NCBI GenBank assembly: GCA_021414245.1
Contig: JAIOOU010000003.1
Location: 124,001-188,000, forward strand
Reading direction: 5' to 3'
Source of the DNA: Chloroflexota bacterium
GTDB lineage: Bacteria > Chloroflexota > Anaerolineae > Anaerolineales > Villigracilaceae
DNA length: 64,000 bases
Position numbers and translations under genes: made by a program. Shown here one piece after another: positions 27,549 through 37,069 of the stretch; the stretch's first letter is position 1, and each line of letters begins with the position of its first letter. The notes under the pieces were generated by a model. It was not told the origin of the DNA, ran no database searches, and worked only from the letters and a program-made list of their open reading frames with translations.

Positions 27549-28601
27549 ATGACAAACAAGCCCCGCCTTCTCACCGGTGACCGTCCCACAGGGCGCCTGC
27601 ACCTTGGTCATTATGTCGGCTCGCTGCGCAATCGCGTGCGCCTGCAGCATCAATATGATTCCTTCTTCATCATTGCCGATCTGCATACCATGACCACCAA
27701 ACCCGAGCCGCAGTACATCAGGGAGATTCCCAATTTCATCCGCGAAATCGTTCTGGATTATCTCGCCGTTGGCATTGACCCGAATGTCAGTACCATTTTT
27801 GTGCAATCTGCGATTCCAGAGACTTATGAATTGAATCTGCTCTTTGAAATGCTGGTCACTGTGCCGCGGCTCGAACGAATGCCCACTCTCAAAGACATGG
27901 CACGCGACGCCCACATTGACTCCATGCCGTTTGGTCTGCTTGGTTATCCCGTCCTGCAGGCCGTGGATATTTTGCTGCCGCGCGCGAATGTTGTTCCGGT
28001 TGGACGCGACAACCAATCGCATGTGGAACTCGCCCGTGAAATGGCGCGCAGGTTTAATAATCTTTATGGCGCTGAAGTTTTCCCCGAACCAGAGCCCATC
28101 ATCGGCGAAGTCCCCATGCTCGTCGGCACGGACGGACAAAGCAAGATGTCCAAGTCCCTTGGCAATGCCATCTATTTATCCGATGATGCAAAGACCGTCG
28201 AGGAAAAAGTCAAGGGCATGTATACCGACCCCAAACGCCTGCGCGCCACGGACCCGGGCACTGTGGAAGGGAATCCCGTTTTCATCTATCACGACGCGTT
28301 CAACCCCTCCTACGCCGAAGTGGATGATCTCAAGGAACGCTATCGCAAGGGACAGGTCGGCGATGTAGAGGTGAAGGGGAAGCTGGCCAAAGCCATCAAC
28401 ACCTTCCTCGAGCCCTTCCGCGAAAAACGCGCATATTACCTTGCGCATCCCACCATCCCGCGCGATGTCCTCGCCAACGGTATCCGAAGCATGCAAGCCG
28501 AAGCCAAAGAGACCATGAAGCTCGTCCGCGATGTCACGGGCTTATCGTATTCCCTCGACCTCTTTGCTGATGAAGTCGATATCTTTGGAAATGAAGAATG
28601 A
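27549..28601 (+). CDS. trpS: tryptophanyl-tRNA synthetase
   Basis: [17 protein letters not shown] (HIGH-like) and KMSKS. Confidence 0.95.
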   Translation: MTNKPRLLTGDRPTGRLHLGHYVGSLRNRVRLQHQYDSFFIIADLHTMTTKPEPQYIREIPNFIREIVLDYLAVGIDPNVSTIFVQSAIPETYELNLLFEMLVTVPRLERMPTLKDMARDAHIDSMPFGLLGYPVLQAVDILLPRANVVPVGRDNQSHVELAREMARRFNNLYGAEVFPEPEPIIGEVPMLVGTDGQSKMSKSLGNAIYLSDDAKTVEEKVKGMYTDPKRLRATDPGTVEGNPVFIYHDAFNPSYAEVDDLKERYRKGQVGDVEVKGKLAKAINTFLEPFREKRAYYLAHPTIPRDVLANGIRSMQAEAKETMKLVRDVTGLSYSLDLFADEVDIFGNEE

Positions 28602-28604
28602 TAG

Positions 28605-28723
28605 GTCGTTGCGAGCAGGGTGCTCTTCCCGACGAAGCAACCTCCTCATAACTGGAGATTGCTTCGGGCACACCTGCCCTGGCGAGCGTTGCCAGGGCAA
28701 AACAAAAACGCCCTCGCAACGAC
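28605..28723. repeat. palindromic repeat, GTCGTTGCGAG...CTCGCAACGAC family
   Basis: GTCGTTGCGAGCAGGG...GACGAAGCAACCTCC...GGAGATTGCTTCGGG...CCCTCGCAACGAC. Confidence 0.8.
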
Positions 28724-28742
28724 ATTGGAAACGGAGAACCTC

Positions 28743-30356
28743 ATGTTAGCTCTAATAGATAATTATGATTCTTTTACCTACAACCTCGTGCAATATCTCG
28801 GCGAACTTGGCGCGGATATTCGCGTCTTCCGCAACGATCAAATTTCATTGAACGAATTGATCGCTCTCAAGCCGGACCACCTTGTCATCTCCCCAGGTCC
28901 GGGCGAACCCATCAAAGATGGCGGCGTATCTCCCGAAGCCATCAAGCACTTCACGGGCAAGATTCCCGTGCTCGGTGTCTGTCTCGGGCATCAATGTCTC
29001 GGTGCCGTTTATGGCGGCAAAGTGGATCGTGCCCCACGCCTTATGCACGGCAAGACTTCCCCCGTCACGCACAACGGACAGGGGGTCTTCAAAGATATTC
29101 CTTCGCCGTTTGATGCGATGCGCTATCACTCGCTCGTGGTCTATGAGCCCATTCCCGTTGAATTGGAGATCGTTGCACAGACATCCGAAGGCGAGATCAT
29201 GGCCCTTAAGCACAAACAGCATCCGACGTATGGCGTGCAATTTCATCCTGAGTCCATTCTCACCGAGCACGGTAAACAATTGCTCAGGAATTTCCTTGAA
29301 ATCAGGATTGCTCCGCCGCCATCCACTGAACCGATCCTGCTCAAGCCATTCATCGCCAAGGCGATCAACCGCGCCGACCTGACCGTTGAAGAAGCCGAAG
29401 AGGCCATGAATGTCATCATGACCGGTCAGGCCACGCCTGCACAGATTGGCTCTTATCTGACTGCGTTACGCATGAAAGGAGAGACCATTCCTGAGGTCAC
29501 AGGTTCTGTGCGTGCGATGCGTTCCGCTGCGGTCAAGGTAAAACTTGCCAATCCGCGCGAACGCGTTTACGACATTGTCGGCACAGGCGGCGATGGCGCA
29601 CACACTTTTAATATTTCCACAGCCGCGGCATTTATCCTGGCTGGTACAGGGCGCAAGGTGGCCAAGCATGGTAATCGTGCCCAATCCTCCCATTGTGGTT
29701 CCGCAGATGTACTCTCGGCGCTGGGGGTCAGTCTCGATCTCACACCCGAGCAAATCGCCCACGCCATCGATACCATTGGCATTGGGTTTATGTTTGCCGC
29801 AAAATTTCACCCTGCCATGAAATATGCCATCGGTCCGCGCAAGGAGATCGGTCAACGCACCATCTTCAATGTCCTCGGGCCGCTCACCAACCCCGCAGGC
29901 GCGAACATTCAGCTCACGGGCGTTTATGCTGCCGCCCTCACCGAGCCGCTCGCCAATGTTCTCAAGGAACTTGGCTCTCGCGCCGCGCTCATCATCTACG
30001 GCGCGGGCGGCACTGATGAACTCAACACCACGGGCATCAATCGCATCAGTCAGCTCAGGGATGGCGCGGTCAGTACCTACGATCTTGATCCCACCGAATT
30101 CGGTTTCCCTCTTGCCACGATGGAAGATTTACGCGGCGGCACGCCCGACGAATCCGCGGCGATGATGAGAGAGATTCTGAGCGGCAAGCTCAAAGGCGCG
30201 CGCCGCGACTCCATTCTGCTCAACGCCGCTGGCGCTCTCGCCGCCGAAACTGGTGATTTCAAGTCCGCGCTTGTGGAAGTCACCGCTTCACTAGACAGTG
30301 GCGCAGCCTTCGCCAAACTCAACGCCCTCGTTGAGTACTCAAAATCCGTTTCGTAA
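28743..30356 (+). CDS. trpGD: fused anthranilate synthase component II / anthranilate phosphoribosyltransferase
   Basis: ATG 28743; GATase PGPGEP and VCLGHQCLG plus QFHPESILTEHG, then TrpD VGTGGDGAHTFNIST and KHGNRAQSSHCGSADVLSALG. Confidence 0.95.
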   Translation: MLALIDNYDSFTYNLVQYLGELGADIRVFRNDQISLNELIALKPDHLVISPGPGEPIKDGGVSPEAIKHFTGKIPVLGVCLGHQCLGAVYGGKVDRAPRLMHGKTSPVTHNGQGVFKDIPSPFDAMRYHSLVVYEPIPVELEIVAQTSEGEIMALKHKQHPTYGVQFHPESILTEHGKQLLRNFLEIRIAPPPSTEPILLKPFIAKAINRADLTVEEAEEAMNVIMTGQATPAQIGSYLTALRMKGETIPEVTGSVRAMRSAAVKVKLANPRERVYDIVGTGGDGAHTFNISTAAAFILAGTGRKVAKHGNRAQSSHCGSADVLSALGVSLDLTPEQIAHAIDTIGIGFMFAAKFHPAMKYAIGPRKEIGQRTIFNVLGPLTNPAGANIQLTGVYAAALTEPLANVLKELGSRAALIIYGAGGTDELNTTGINRISQLRDGAVSTYDLDPTEFGFPLATMEDLRGGTPDESAAMMREILSGKLKGARRDSILLNAAGALAAETGDFKSALVEVTASLDSGAAFAKLNALVEYSKSVS

Positions 30357-30391
30357 GGGCACAACGCCGCTGGCCTCCATATCAATACAAC

Positions 30392-31183
30392 ATGACAAAC
30401 ATTCTCGAAAAAATCATCGCACAAAAGAAATTGGAAATTGCGGCGCTCGACGCCTCAGCATTACGCCACGCCGCAGAGCAGAGTCCTGCACCCAGAGATT
30501 TTCTTGCTGCCATAAAGCGCCGCCGCTTCGCCCCCCGCCCAAGCCTGATCGCTGAACTAAAAAGAGCCTCTCCTTCCAAGGGGATTCTCGCCCCGCACCT
30601 CGACCTCTTCCAAGTAGCCGATATCTACACCCAAAACGGTGCCGCCGCCATCAGTGTCCTCACCGATGAAAAATTCTTCATGGGCAAACTCGAAACCCTT
30701 CACGATTTACGTTTCACTCATCACTCCACCTTGCCCCTTCTTCGCAAAGACTTTACCATCGACGAAACCCAAATCTACGAAGCCCGAGCCAACGGCGCCG
30801 ACGCCATCCTCCTCATCGCCGCCGTGCTGACCGATGACAGGCACTTCGCCGACCTGCATGCCTGCGTCCTGGATCTGGGGTTGACCGCCTTGATTGAAGT
30901 CCACGACGAAGCCGAAACCGAGCGAGCCTTGAAGTTGAAAGATGTAAAACTAATCGGAATCAATAACCGCAATCTCGCCACCTTCGAGATTGCGGTTGCC
31001 ACAACAGAACGCCTCCGCCCGATGATCTCACCTGAGATCGCCGTCGTCGCCGAAAGCGGTATCTTCACTGCGTTCGATGTTGACCGCCTGGCAAATATAA
31101 ATATTGATGCGATCCTGGTCGGCGAAGCATTGGTCACTTCAGAAGATATCCCTGCGAAAGTAAGAGAGTTGGCCGGTGCATAG
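30392..31183 (+). CDS. trpC: indole-3-glycerol phosphate synthase
   Basis: LIAELKRASPSKGILAPHLD, LIGINNRNLATFEI, VVAESGIFTAFDV. Confidence 0.95.
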   Translation: MTNILEKIIAQKKLEIAALDASALRHAAEQSPAPRDFLAAIKRRRFAPRPSLIAELKRASPSKGILAPHLDLFQVADIYTQNGAAAISVLTDEKFFMGKLETLHDLRFTHHSTLPLLRKDFTIDETQIYEARANGADAILLIAAVLTDDRHFADLHACVLDLGLTALIEVHDEAETERALKLKDVKLIGINNRNLATFEIAVATTERLRPMISPEIAVVAESGIFTAFDVDRLANINIDAILVGEALVTSEDIPAKVRELAGA

Positions 31184-31281
31184 CATGTCGTTGCGAGGAG
31201 GGAGTTCTTCCCTACGAAGCAATCTCCAGTTAAACGGAGATTGCTTCGGGCAAAGATCAAGAGCGCCCTCGCAACGACATG
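31184..31281. repeat. second copy of the GTCGTTGCGAG...CTCGCAACGAC palindromic repeat
   Basis: ATGTCGTTGCGAGGAGGG...CTACGAAGCAATCTCC...GGAGATTGCTTCGGG...GCCCTCGCAACGACAT. Confidence 0.85.
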
Positions 31282-31294
31282 GTTAAGAGAGATT

Positions 31295-31924
31295 ATGACA
31301 ATCATAAAAATCTGCGGAATCAAGACCTTGAAAGATGCCTTCGCCGCCATTGATGCAGGCGCGGATTATTTGGGATTCAATTTCTATCCCGGGAGCGTCC
31401 GTTTTATTGAGAAAGAAACTTGTGCGGAAATAACATCCATTTTGAAGAAAGAACACCCGCAAATAAAACTTGTTGGCGTCTTTGTGAATTCATCAGTGGA
31501 TGAAGTGAAGGATATTTTGGAAGCTTGTTCACTGGATTTGGCTCAACTCCACGGCGATGAAACATATGAGATATTTGCTCAACTTGAGCCGAACGTGTTC
31601 AGGGCTTTTCGCGGAATTCCATCTGATGTCATAGGTTATGAGCGTAGTGAAGCACCAGCTTTCTTGGTGGATGCGGCGGTCAAAGGTGTCTACGGCGGGA
31701 GCGGCGTTACAGCAAATTGGTCCGCGGCAACGGAGTTGGCGAAGAAGTATCCGTTGTTATTGGCAGGCGGGCTAACTCCAGAGAATGTCGCAGACGCGGT
31801 GCGGCAGGTGAAGCCCTGGGGGGTGGATGTTGCCTCCGGCGTTGAATCAGCCCCGGGCGAGAAAGATGCGATTAAGATGTCCGCGTTTGTAAAAGCGGTT
31901 CGAGAAGTCGAAAATCGAAAGTAG
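31295..31924 (+). CDS. trpF: phosphoribosylanthranilate isomerase
   Basis: start ATG 31295; IKICGIKTLKDA, DYLGFNFYPGSVRFI, LAQLHGDE, LLAGGLTPENV. Confidence 0.95.
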   Translation: MTIIKICGIKTLKDAFAAIDAGADYLGFNFYPGSVRFIEKETCAEITSILKKEHPQIKLVGVFVNSSVDEVKDILEACSLDLAQLHGDETYEIFAQLEPNVFRAFRGIPSDVIGYERSEAPAFLVDAAVKGVYGGSGVTANWSAATELAKKYPLLLAGGLTPENVADAVRQVKPWGVDVASGVESAPGEKDAIKMSAFVKAVREVENRK

Positions 31925-31936
31925 GAAACAGAAATC

Positions 31937-33133
31937 ATGTCAACTTTATTACCTCCCAAGTTTGGACCGTATGGGGGACAGTTTGTCCCCGAAACATTGA
32001 TGCCTGCATTGATCGAGTTGGAGAAGGCATTTGTGGATGCACAAAAAGATAAGGGATTCAGGAAAGAATTCGAAGGATTGCTTGCATCTTTCGTTGGCAG
32101 GCCTACTCCGTTAACTTATGCAAAAAGATTGTCGGAACAATTAGGCGGCGCGCAAATTTATTTGAAGCGTGAAGACCTCGCGCATACCGGCGCACATAAA
32201 ATCAATAACGCATTGGGCCAGGCCTTGCTGGTGAAGCGGATGGGAAAGAAGCGCGTCGTTGCCGAGACGGGGGCAGGGCAGCACGGCGTGGCATCCGCCA
32301 CTGCTGCGGCATTGCTCGGACTCGAATGCGTGGTGTACATGGGCTCGGTGGATATTACGCGGCAGGAACCGAATGTCTTCCGTATGAAGTTGCTCGGAGC
32401 GGAAGTGCGCCCTGTTGAGTCGGGTACGAAGACATTGAAGGATGCCATCAACGAAGCCATCCGCGATTGGGTGACGAATGTTGGCGATACGCATTATTTG
32501 CTCGGCTCGGCGTTGGGGCCTCATCCATACCCAACCATCGTGCGTGAGTTTCAATCGGTGATTGGCATTGAAGCGCGTGAACAAATGTTGCGCGATGTGG
32601 GGCGTTTGCCTGATACAGTTATTGCGTGTGTGGGCGGCGGGTCAAACGCCATCGGCGTCTTCAGCGGATTTGTGGACGATGAACACGTTGAGCTGGTCGG
32701 CGTCGAGGCAGGTGGTGCTGGAATTGAAACAGGTAGGCACGCGGCGAGATTCGGCGATGCGGCCGGGGCGCGCGTGGGTGTCATTCATGGTACGCGCACC
32801 TACGTTTTGCAGGATGAAGATGGACAAATTGCGGAGACACATTCCGTTTCAGCGGGATTGGATTACGCGGCGGTTGGTCCCGAGCATGCCATGATGCGCG
32901 ATAGCGAACGCGCATTTTACACATCCGCAACAGATACGGAAGCGTTGAGCGCTTTCCAAATGTTGTGCCATACCGAAGGGATTATCCCCGCGCTTGAGTC
33001 ATCTCATGCCGTGGCGGAAGTTATCAAGCGCGCGCCGAAGATGCGAAAAGATCAGGTGATTCTGGTTAATCTTTCGGGACGCGGGGATAAGGATCTGAAT
33101 ACGGTTATCACGGAATTGGGGCAAAACCTTTAA
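31937..33133 (+). CDS. trpB: tryptophan synthase beta subunit
   Basis: [22 protein letters not shown] (PLP lysine), [25 protein letters not shown]. Confidence 0.98.
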   Translation: MSTLLPPKFGPYGGQFVPETLMPALIELEKAFVDAQKDKGFRKEFEGLLASFVGRPTPLTYAKRLSEQLGGAQIYLKREDLAHTGAHKINNALGQALLVKRMGKKRVVAETGAGQHGVASATAAALLGLECVVYMGSVDITRQEPNVFRMKLLGAEVRPVESGTKTLKDAINEAIRDWVTNVGDTHYLLGSALGPHPYPTIVREFQSVIGIEAREQMLRDVGRLPDTVIACVGGGSNAIGVFSGFVDDEHVELVGVEAGGAGIETGRHAARFGDAAGARVGVIHGTRTYVLQDEDGQIAETHSVSAGLDYAAVGPEHAMMRDSERAFYTSATDTEALSAFQMLCHTEGIIPALESSHAVAEVIKRAPKMRKDQVILVNLSGRGDKDLNTVITELGQNL

Positions 33134-33276
33134 CCACAAAGGGCACGAAGGTCATGAAGTTGGTAAAGTAATGATTGTGGTTTTGTGTTTTAGGACATTG
33201 TGAATGATGGACTAAAAGAAGTCAATATATTGCGCCCTGTATTAAATCTTTGTGCTCTTTGTGTTCTTCGTGGTTA
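33131..33276. repeat. 146-bp element with ~29-bp imperfect terminal inverted repeats
   Basis: TAACCACAAAGGGCACGAAGGTCATGAAG versus reverse complement TAACCACGAAGAACACAAAGAGCACAAAG. Confidence 0.8.
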
Positions 33277-33298
33277 AGCCCTTTTCAAAGGAATTATT

Positions 33299-34069
33299 AT
33301 GAACAGAATCGAAATCGCATTCCAAAACAAGCCGATCTTCATGCCGTATTTTCCCTTGGGCTATCCCGACTTGGAGACTTCCATCGACGTGATCGAGGTG
33401 CTCGCCAACAACGGCGCGGATTTGATCGAAGTGGGCTTGTCCTTCTCCGATCCACTGGCGGATGGACCGGTAATTCAAAAGGCAACGCAAGTTGCGCTGG
33501 AACATGGCATCACGATCAGGAAGTCACTCACGGCGATTGCAGAACTGCGCAAACGCGGCGTGACCATCCCGTTGATTTTGATGGGCTATTTCAATCCCAT
33601 GCTCGCGTATGGACTGGAGAAGTTCGTCAAAGATGCACGCGAAGCAGGGGTGGATGGGTTTATCATTCCCGATCTTCCCCTGGAGGAAGCGGCGGAATTT
33701 CAAGCCCTGGTGGGGGATATGCCTCTCATCCAAATGCTTGCGCCGACTTCGCCGAATGAGCGCATGGAAACCATTGCGCGAAACGCAAGGGGCTTTATTT
33801 ATCTTGTATCGGTCACTGGTGTAACAGGAGCACGCACATCCATTTCAGAGGGTCTCGCGGATTTGATCGCCCGCGTGCGTGAGCACACGTCCGTGCCTGT
33901 GTGCGTGGGTTTTGGAATTGGTACACCTGAACAAGCCAAAGAAGTTGGTGAAATGGCGGATGGAGTCATTGTGGGAACTGCTTGTGTGCGGACGATTGGT
34001 GGAAGTGAAAATCCAGTAGAGACGGCAAAAGAGTTTGCAAAGAGTTTTAAGGATGAAATGGCAAACTAA
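33299..34069 (+). CDS. trpA: tryptophan synthase alpha subunit
   Basis: MPYFPLGYPDLETS, DLIEVGLSFSDPLADGPVIQ, FIIPDLPLEEA, VCVGFGIGTPEQAKEV. Confidence 0.97.
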   Translation: MNRIEIAFQNKPIFMPYFPLGYPDLETSIDVIEVLANNGADLIEVGLSFSDPLADGPVIQKATQVALEHGITIRKSLTAIAELRKRGVTIPLILMGYFNPMLAYGLEKFVKDAREAGVDGFIIPDLPLEEAAEFQALVGDMPLIQMLAPTSPNERMETIARNARGFIYLVSVTGVTGARTSISEGLADLIARVREHTSVPVCVGFGIGTPEQAKEVGEMADGVIVGTACVRTIGGSENPVETAKEFAKSFKDEMAN

Positions 34070-34143
34070 ATAAAACAGAATGAAATAGTAGCTGTTCAAT
34101 ACATTAAAGTCTTTCACCTATCGAAACCTTTGGAGGAGTAACT

Positions 34144-35172
34144 ATGAAAAAAATTCTTTTCCCCATTCTAGCCTTGATTCTTGTTGCCTGTGCAACATCG
34201 CAGGTGACAACTACTTCGGAAGTAATAGCTAGTTTACCGCCATCTACTATGACTATTGTGCCTACTCCAACTTTGAATCCACAGTTTGTCTTTTTGCAAG
34301 AACAAATTGCGGATTCAGGTAACCGCTTTGCCCTTTTGCCTGATGGAACAATTCAAGAGACAACATTAGAAGGTATAAAAATAATTCCAGGAATATCAGT
34401 GGATAATGAAGGACAAATTAGGTTAATGGTGAATGGGGAAGAAGTTGTGCTCTCTTTAGCTGATATGAACTTAAATGAGATAGATGGTATCAAAATTAAA
34501 GGATTTACTTATGATGAACATACTAATGAATGGGCAAAGACTAAGTTTCAAGTAAATGATGACTACAAAAATTTTCTTGAATGTTATGTTCCACCTGAAG
34601 CGATATTGGATAAAAGTTACGTTGAATACCTAAAAACGCTCGATTGGCCGGATTTTGATCTAGCGAGCTTGAAGTTTCAGGTAATGGTTAAAGCTGGTAA
34701 CAATAACCAATATGAAAATTTGACGTACGATTTTTACACCGCGCCTAACTATCCTGACCCAAAGACAAGACCATTTCAAAGAAAAGTATTTTGCCACACA
34801 ATATACAACGAAACATTCTATGGCGTTGTGCCGACGCGTTATTATAGCAATGGAGTGAATCCTCAAGATTATCCTTGGGTAATCGGATTGATATATTTAG
34901 GACCAGTGGGCGAAGGGGAATCATCAGTGGCTGGTAAACAATCTTTTATGAATACGTATGTCGAGGAGATGAATTTCCCTGTATATAAAATGACAAACCT
35001 CTTATTTCCGCCTGGATTCACCCCAATTCCAGACCCATTGCCAACAGCAATATTCGAAAAATATCCAGACATGCAAGCTCGTTTCGATGCATTTATTGCT
35101 GGCGATCCTACATCGCTTGATGGGATAGCATTGCCAGTTGAAGATATAAGTCTTGGAAAATATTACAAGTAA
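34144..35172 (+). CDS. hypothetical lipoprotein
   Basis: lipobox ILVACATS; A/T-rich codon usage; no family recognised. Confidence 0.7.
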   Translation: MKKILFPILALILVACATSQVTTTSEVIASLPPSTMTIVPTPTLNPQFVFLQEQIADSGNRFALLPDGTIQETTLEGIKIIPGISVDNEGQIRLMVNGEEVVLSLADMNLNEIDGIKIKGFTYDEHTNEWAKTKFQVNDDYKNFLECYVPPEAILDKSYVEYLKTLDWPDFDLASLKFQVMVKAGNNNQYENLTYDFYTAPNYPDPKTRPFQRKVFCHTIYNETFYGVVPTRYYSNGVNPQDYPWVIGLIYLGPVGEGESSVAGKQSFMNTYVEEMNFPVYKMTNLLFPPGFTPIPDPLPTAIFEKYPDMQARFDAFIAGDPTSLDGIALPVEDISLGKYYK

Positions 35173-35192
35173 TTTTTTAAGTAAGTTGAAAA

Positions 35193-36260
35193 TTACAAAT
35201 CCTCGCGTTGGACTCCATTGAATCCTAAAATAAAGTCCGTGCCATAAGCTTTGCTTGGCGTTTGAAATCCAATTTTGTAATCCGAAGATAAAATGCGTTT
35301 CATCATTTCCACGGAAGTTAGCGCGGTCAGATGATACGCTTCGGGGGTGCGTAATTTTGCACGGACCGTTTGCTTTCCGTCTGTCACCTCGGCGATCAAC
35401 AGGCTAAAGCCGTTTTCATTTTGTTTTCGCGAAGGACCCGGTGCAAAAAACTTTCCGATCAGCCACTTGATGAAATCCCTGGCCCAGCGGGTGTACAGGA
35501 TCGGGCCGACGAAGCGGGTCAGGCGCATCAGGTTGACCATGACGGCTGGGAAGCTCATGTACACGGTCACGTTGGGAATGCCGGTGCTGTGATAAGCCGT
35601 GCTGACATCGCCCCAGCCCATCGAGATCAGTCGCGAAGGTCCGCGGCCAAAGTCCACATACTTGCTGTCCCACACATTCGGCACACTGATGATCTTCCCG
35701 TCGCGGCGGATGCGTCCCTGCCGCTGGCTGTTCTCAATTCCAGAGCGGGCCGTACCGCGCGAGACTCCGCCGCCGATGCTTTTTATAAACAACTCAAGAT
35801 GGGTCGCGCCGGACAGTTTGCCTGCCGCATAGGCGATCAAGCAATCCGATGGAACGACATCGAATCCGCCGCCGGGCAGCAGCATAATGCCGGCGCGCTG
35901 CGCGTCGCCGTCCATGGCGGCCAGGGCCTCGAAGCCTTCGATCTCGCCGCTGATGTCGACGTAATGGCGCTTCGTGCGGAGGCAGGCCTCCGCCATCTGG
36001 CGGTAGGTCAACACGAAGGGACCTGCGCAGTGCAGAACCGCAACCACTTCCATCAAGGCCGCATCCAGTGCAGCGCTGTCGCTGATTGGAAATGCACGAT
36101 ACTCCAGGTTGTATTTTTCCGCCTGGCTGCGCAGCTGTTCCTCATCCCGTCCAGCCAGCAAAGGCCGCAACCCCTCCTTCACAGCCTGTTCAACGATCAG
36201 TTTTCCCGTATATCCATAAGAACCGTAAATCAGAAAATTTTTCAAACTCGCTCCGTCCAT
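35193..36260 (-). CDS. saccharopine dehydrogenase-like / trans-acting enoyl reductase family protein
   Basis: NFLIYGSYGYTGKLIVEQAV and VLHCAGPFVLTYRQMAEACLRTKRHYVDISGE. Confidence 0.85.
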   Translation of the reverse strand: MDGASLKNFLIYGSYGYTGKLIVEQAVKEGLRPLLAGRDEEQLRSQAEKYNLEYRAFPISDSAALDAALMEVVAVLHCAGPFVLTYRQMAEACLRTKRHYVDISGEIEGFEALAAMDGDAQRAGIMLLPGGGFDVVPSDCLIAYAAGKLSGATHLELFIKSIGGGVSRGTARSGIENSQRQGRIRRDGKIISVPNVWDSKYVDFGRGPSRLISMGWGDVSTAYHSTGIPNVTVYMSFPAVMVNLMRLTRFVGPILYTRWARDFIKWLIGKFFAPGPSRKQNENGFSLLIAEVTDGKQTVRAKLRTPEAYHLTALTSVEMMKRILSSDYKIGFQTPSKAYGTDFILGFNGVQREDL

Positions 36261-37066
36261 GCCGGGCTGGCATATTTTTCCTTGACCAATTCTTCTGCTC
36301 TTTCAGATTCAGACCTGGATAGTTCCCCGCGCTGAAAGTGGATTTCCAGCTGCGCTTCAAATCCCCGGACGAAGGCCTGGGCGGCAGTTTCCCAATCAGT
36401 TGCCATCCCCAGAATGGACTCAATCGTCGTTGCCCGCGCCAGCAATCGTTGCGCGGCGTGTTCTCTTGCAGCCTCATCCCTGAATACCAAAGCCTGACAG
36501 ATGCGCGCCAGGTCACCCGTCAAAGGAAGCGAACCATGCTGCAATACACCTTCCTTCCTACGGGCCTGTGCTGAACCAATCAGTTTTTTTTCATTGACTG
36601 TGATCTCATAGGTGGACGGTACTTCAAAGCAGACAGGATTTAGGTTTTGCGTGGCGGGTTCGTCCGATGGAACACGTTCCTTCATCTCGACCGGCAGGCC
36701 CAGATCATGAAGCGCGAACAGCAAAGCCTGGGCAATCCGGTTATAGGATTCCAGAACGCCGCCCGCAAGAACGGGTTCCTCCGCACTGCCCGTGACTGAA
36801 TATGTCAATTCATCCGAATGCAGGATCGCCCTCCCGCCCGTCACACGCCGGACAACCTCCCAGCCGCGGGCTTTCACCCGTTCCATGTCCACATCTGAAA
36901 AGGACTGTGCATGGCCCAGCGACAGACAGGCAGGTTCCCAGGCATATAAACGCAGGGTCGGTTGTGAATCGCCCCGATGAATATGCTCGAGGATGGATTC
37001 GTCCACGGCCATGTTCCAGGCACCGCGCGCGGGGGGAGTATGGAGAAGTCGCCAGGATTGGGTCAT
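36242..37066 (-). CDS. lipoate--protein ligase family protein
   Basis: MAVDESILEHI, RRVTGGRAILHSDELTYSV, KKLIGSAQARRKEGVLQHGSLPL. Confidence 0.9.
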   Translation of the reverse strand: MTQSWRLLHTPPARGAWNMAVDESILEHIHRGDSQPTLRLYAWEPACLSLGHAQSFSDVDMERVKARGWEVVRRVTGGRAILHSDELTYSVTGSAEEPVLAGGVLESYNRIAQALLFALHDLGLPVEMKERVPSDEPATQNLNPVCFEVPSTYEITVNEKKLIGSAQARRKEGVLQHGSLPLTGDLARICQALVFRDEAAREHAAQRLLARATTIESILGMATDWETAAQAFVRGFEAQLEIHFQRGELSRSESERAEELVKEKYASPAWTERV

Positions 37067-37069
37067 GGA

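Noticed and set aside
28620-28742. N-terminal extension of the trpGD ORF
   Set aside because: It is read-through of the palindromic repeat; the TrpG start is ATG 28743.
25852-33276. Interpretation of the trp-operon repeats as a CRISPR array
   Set aside because: The units are palindromes of different families, irregularly spaced by whole genes, with no spacer-repeat periodicity.
35370-36335. 321-aa plus-strand ORF opposite the saccharopine dehydrogenase-like gene
   Set aside because: Shadow ORF; the minus-strand frame contains clear Rossmann-type motifs.
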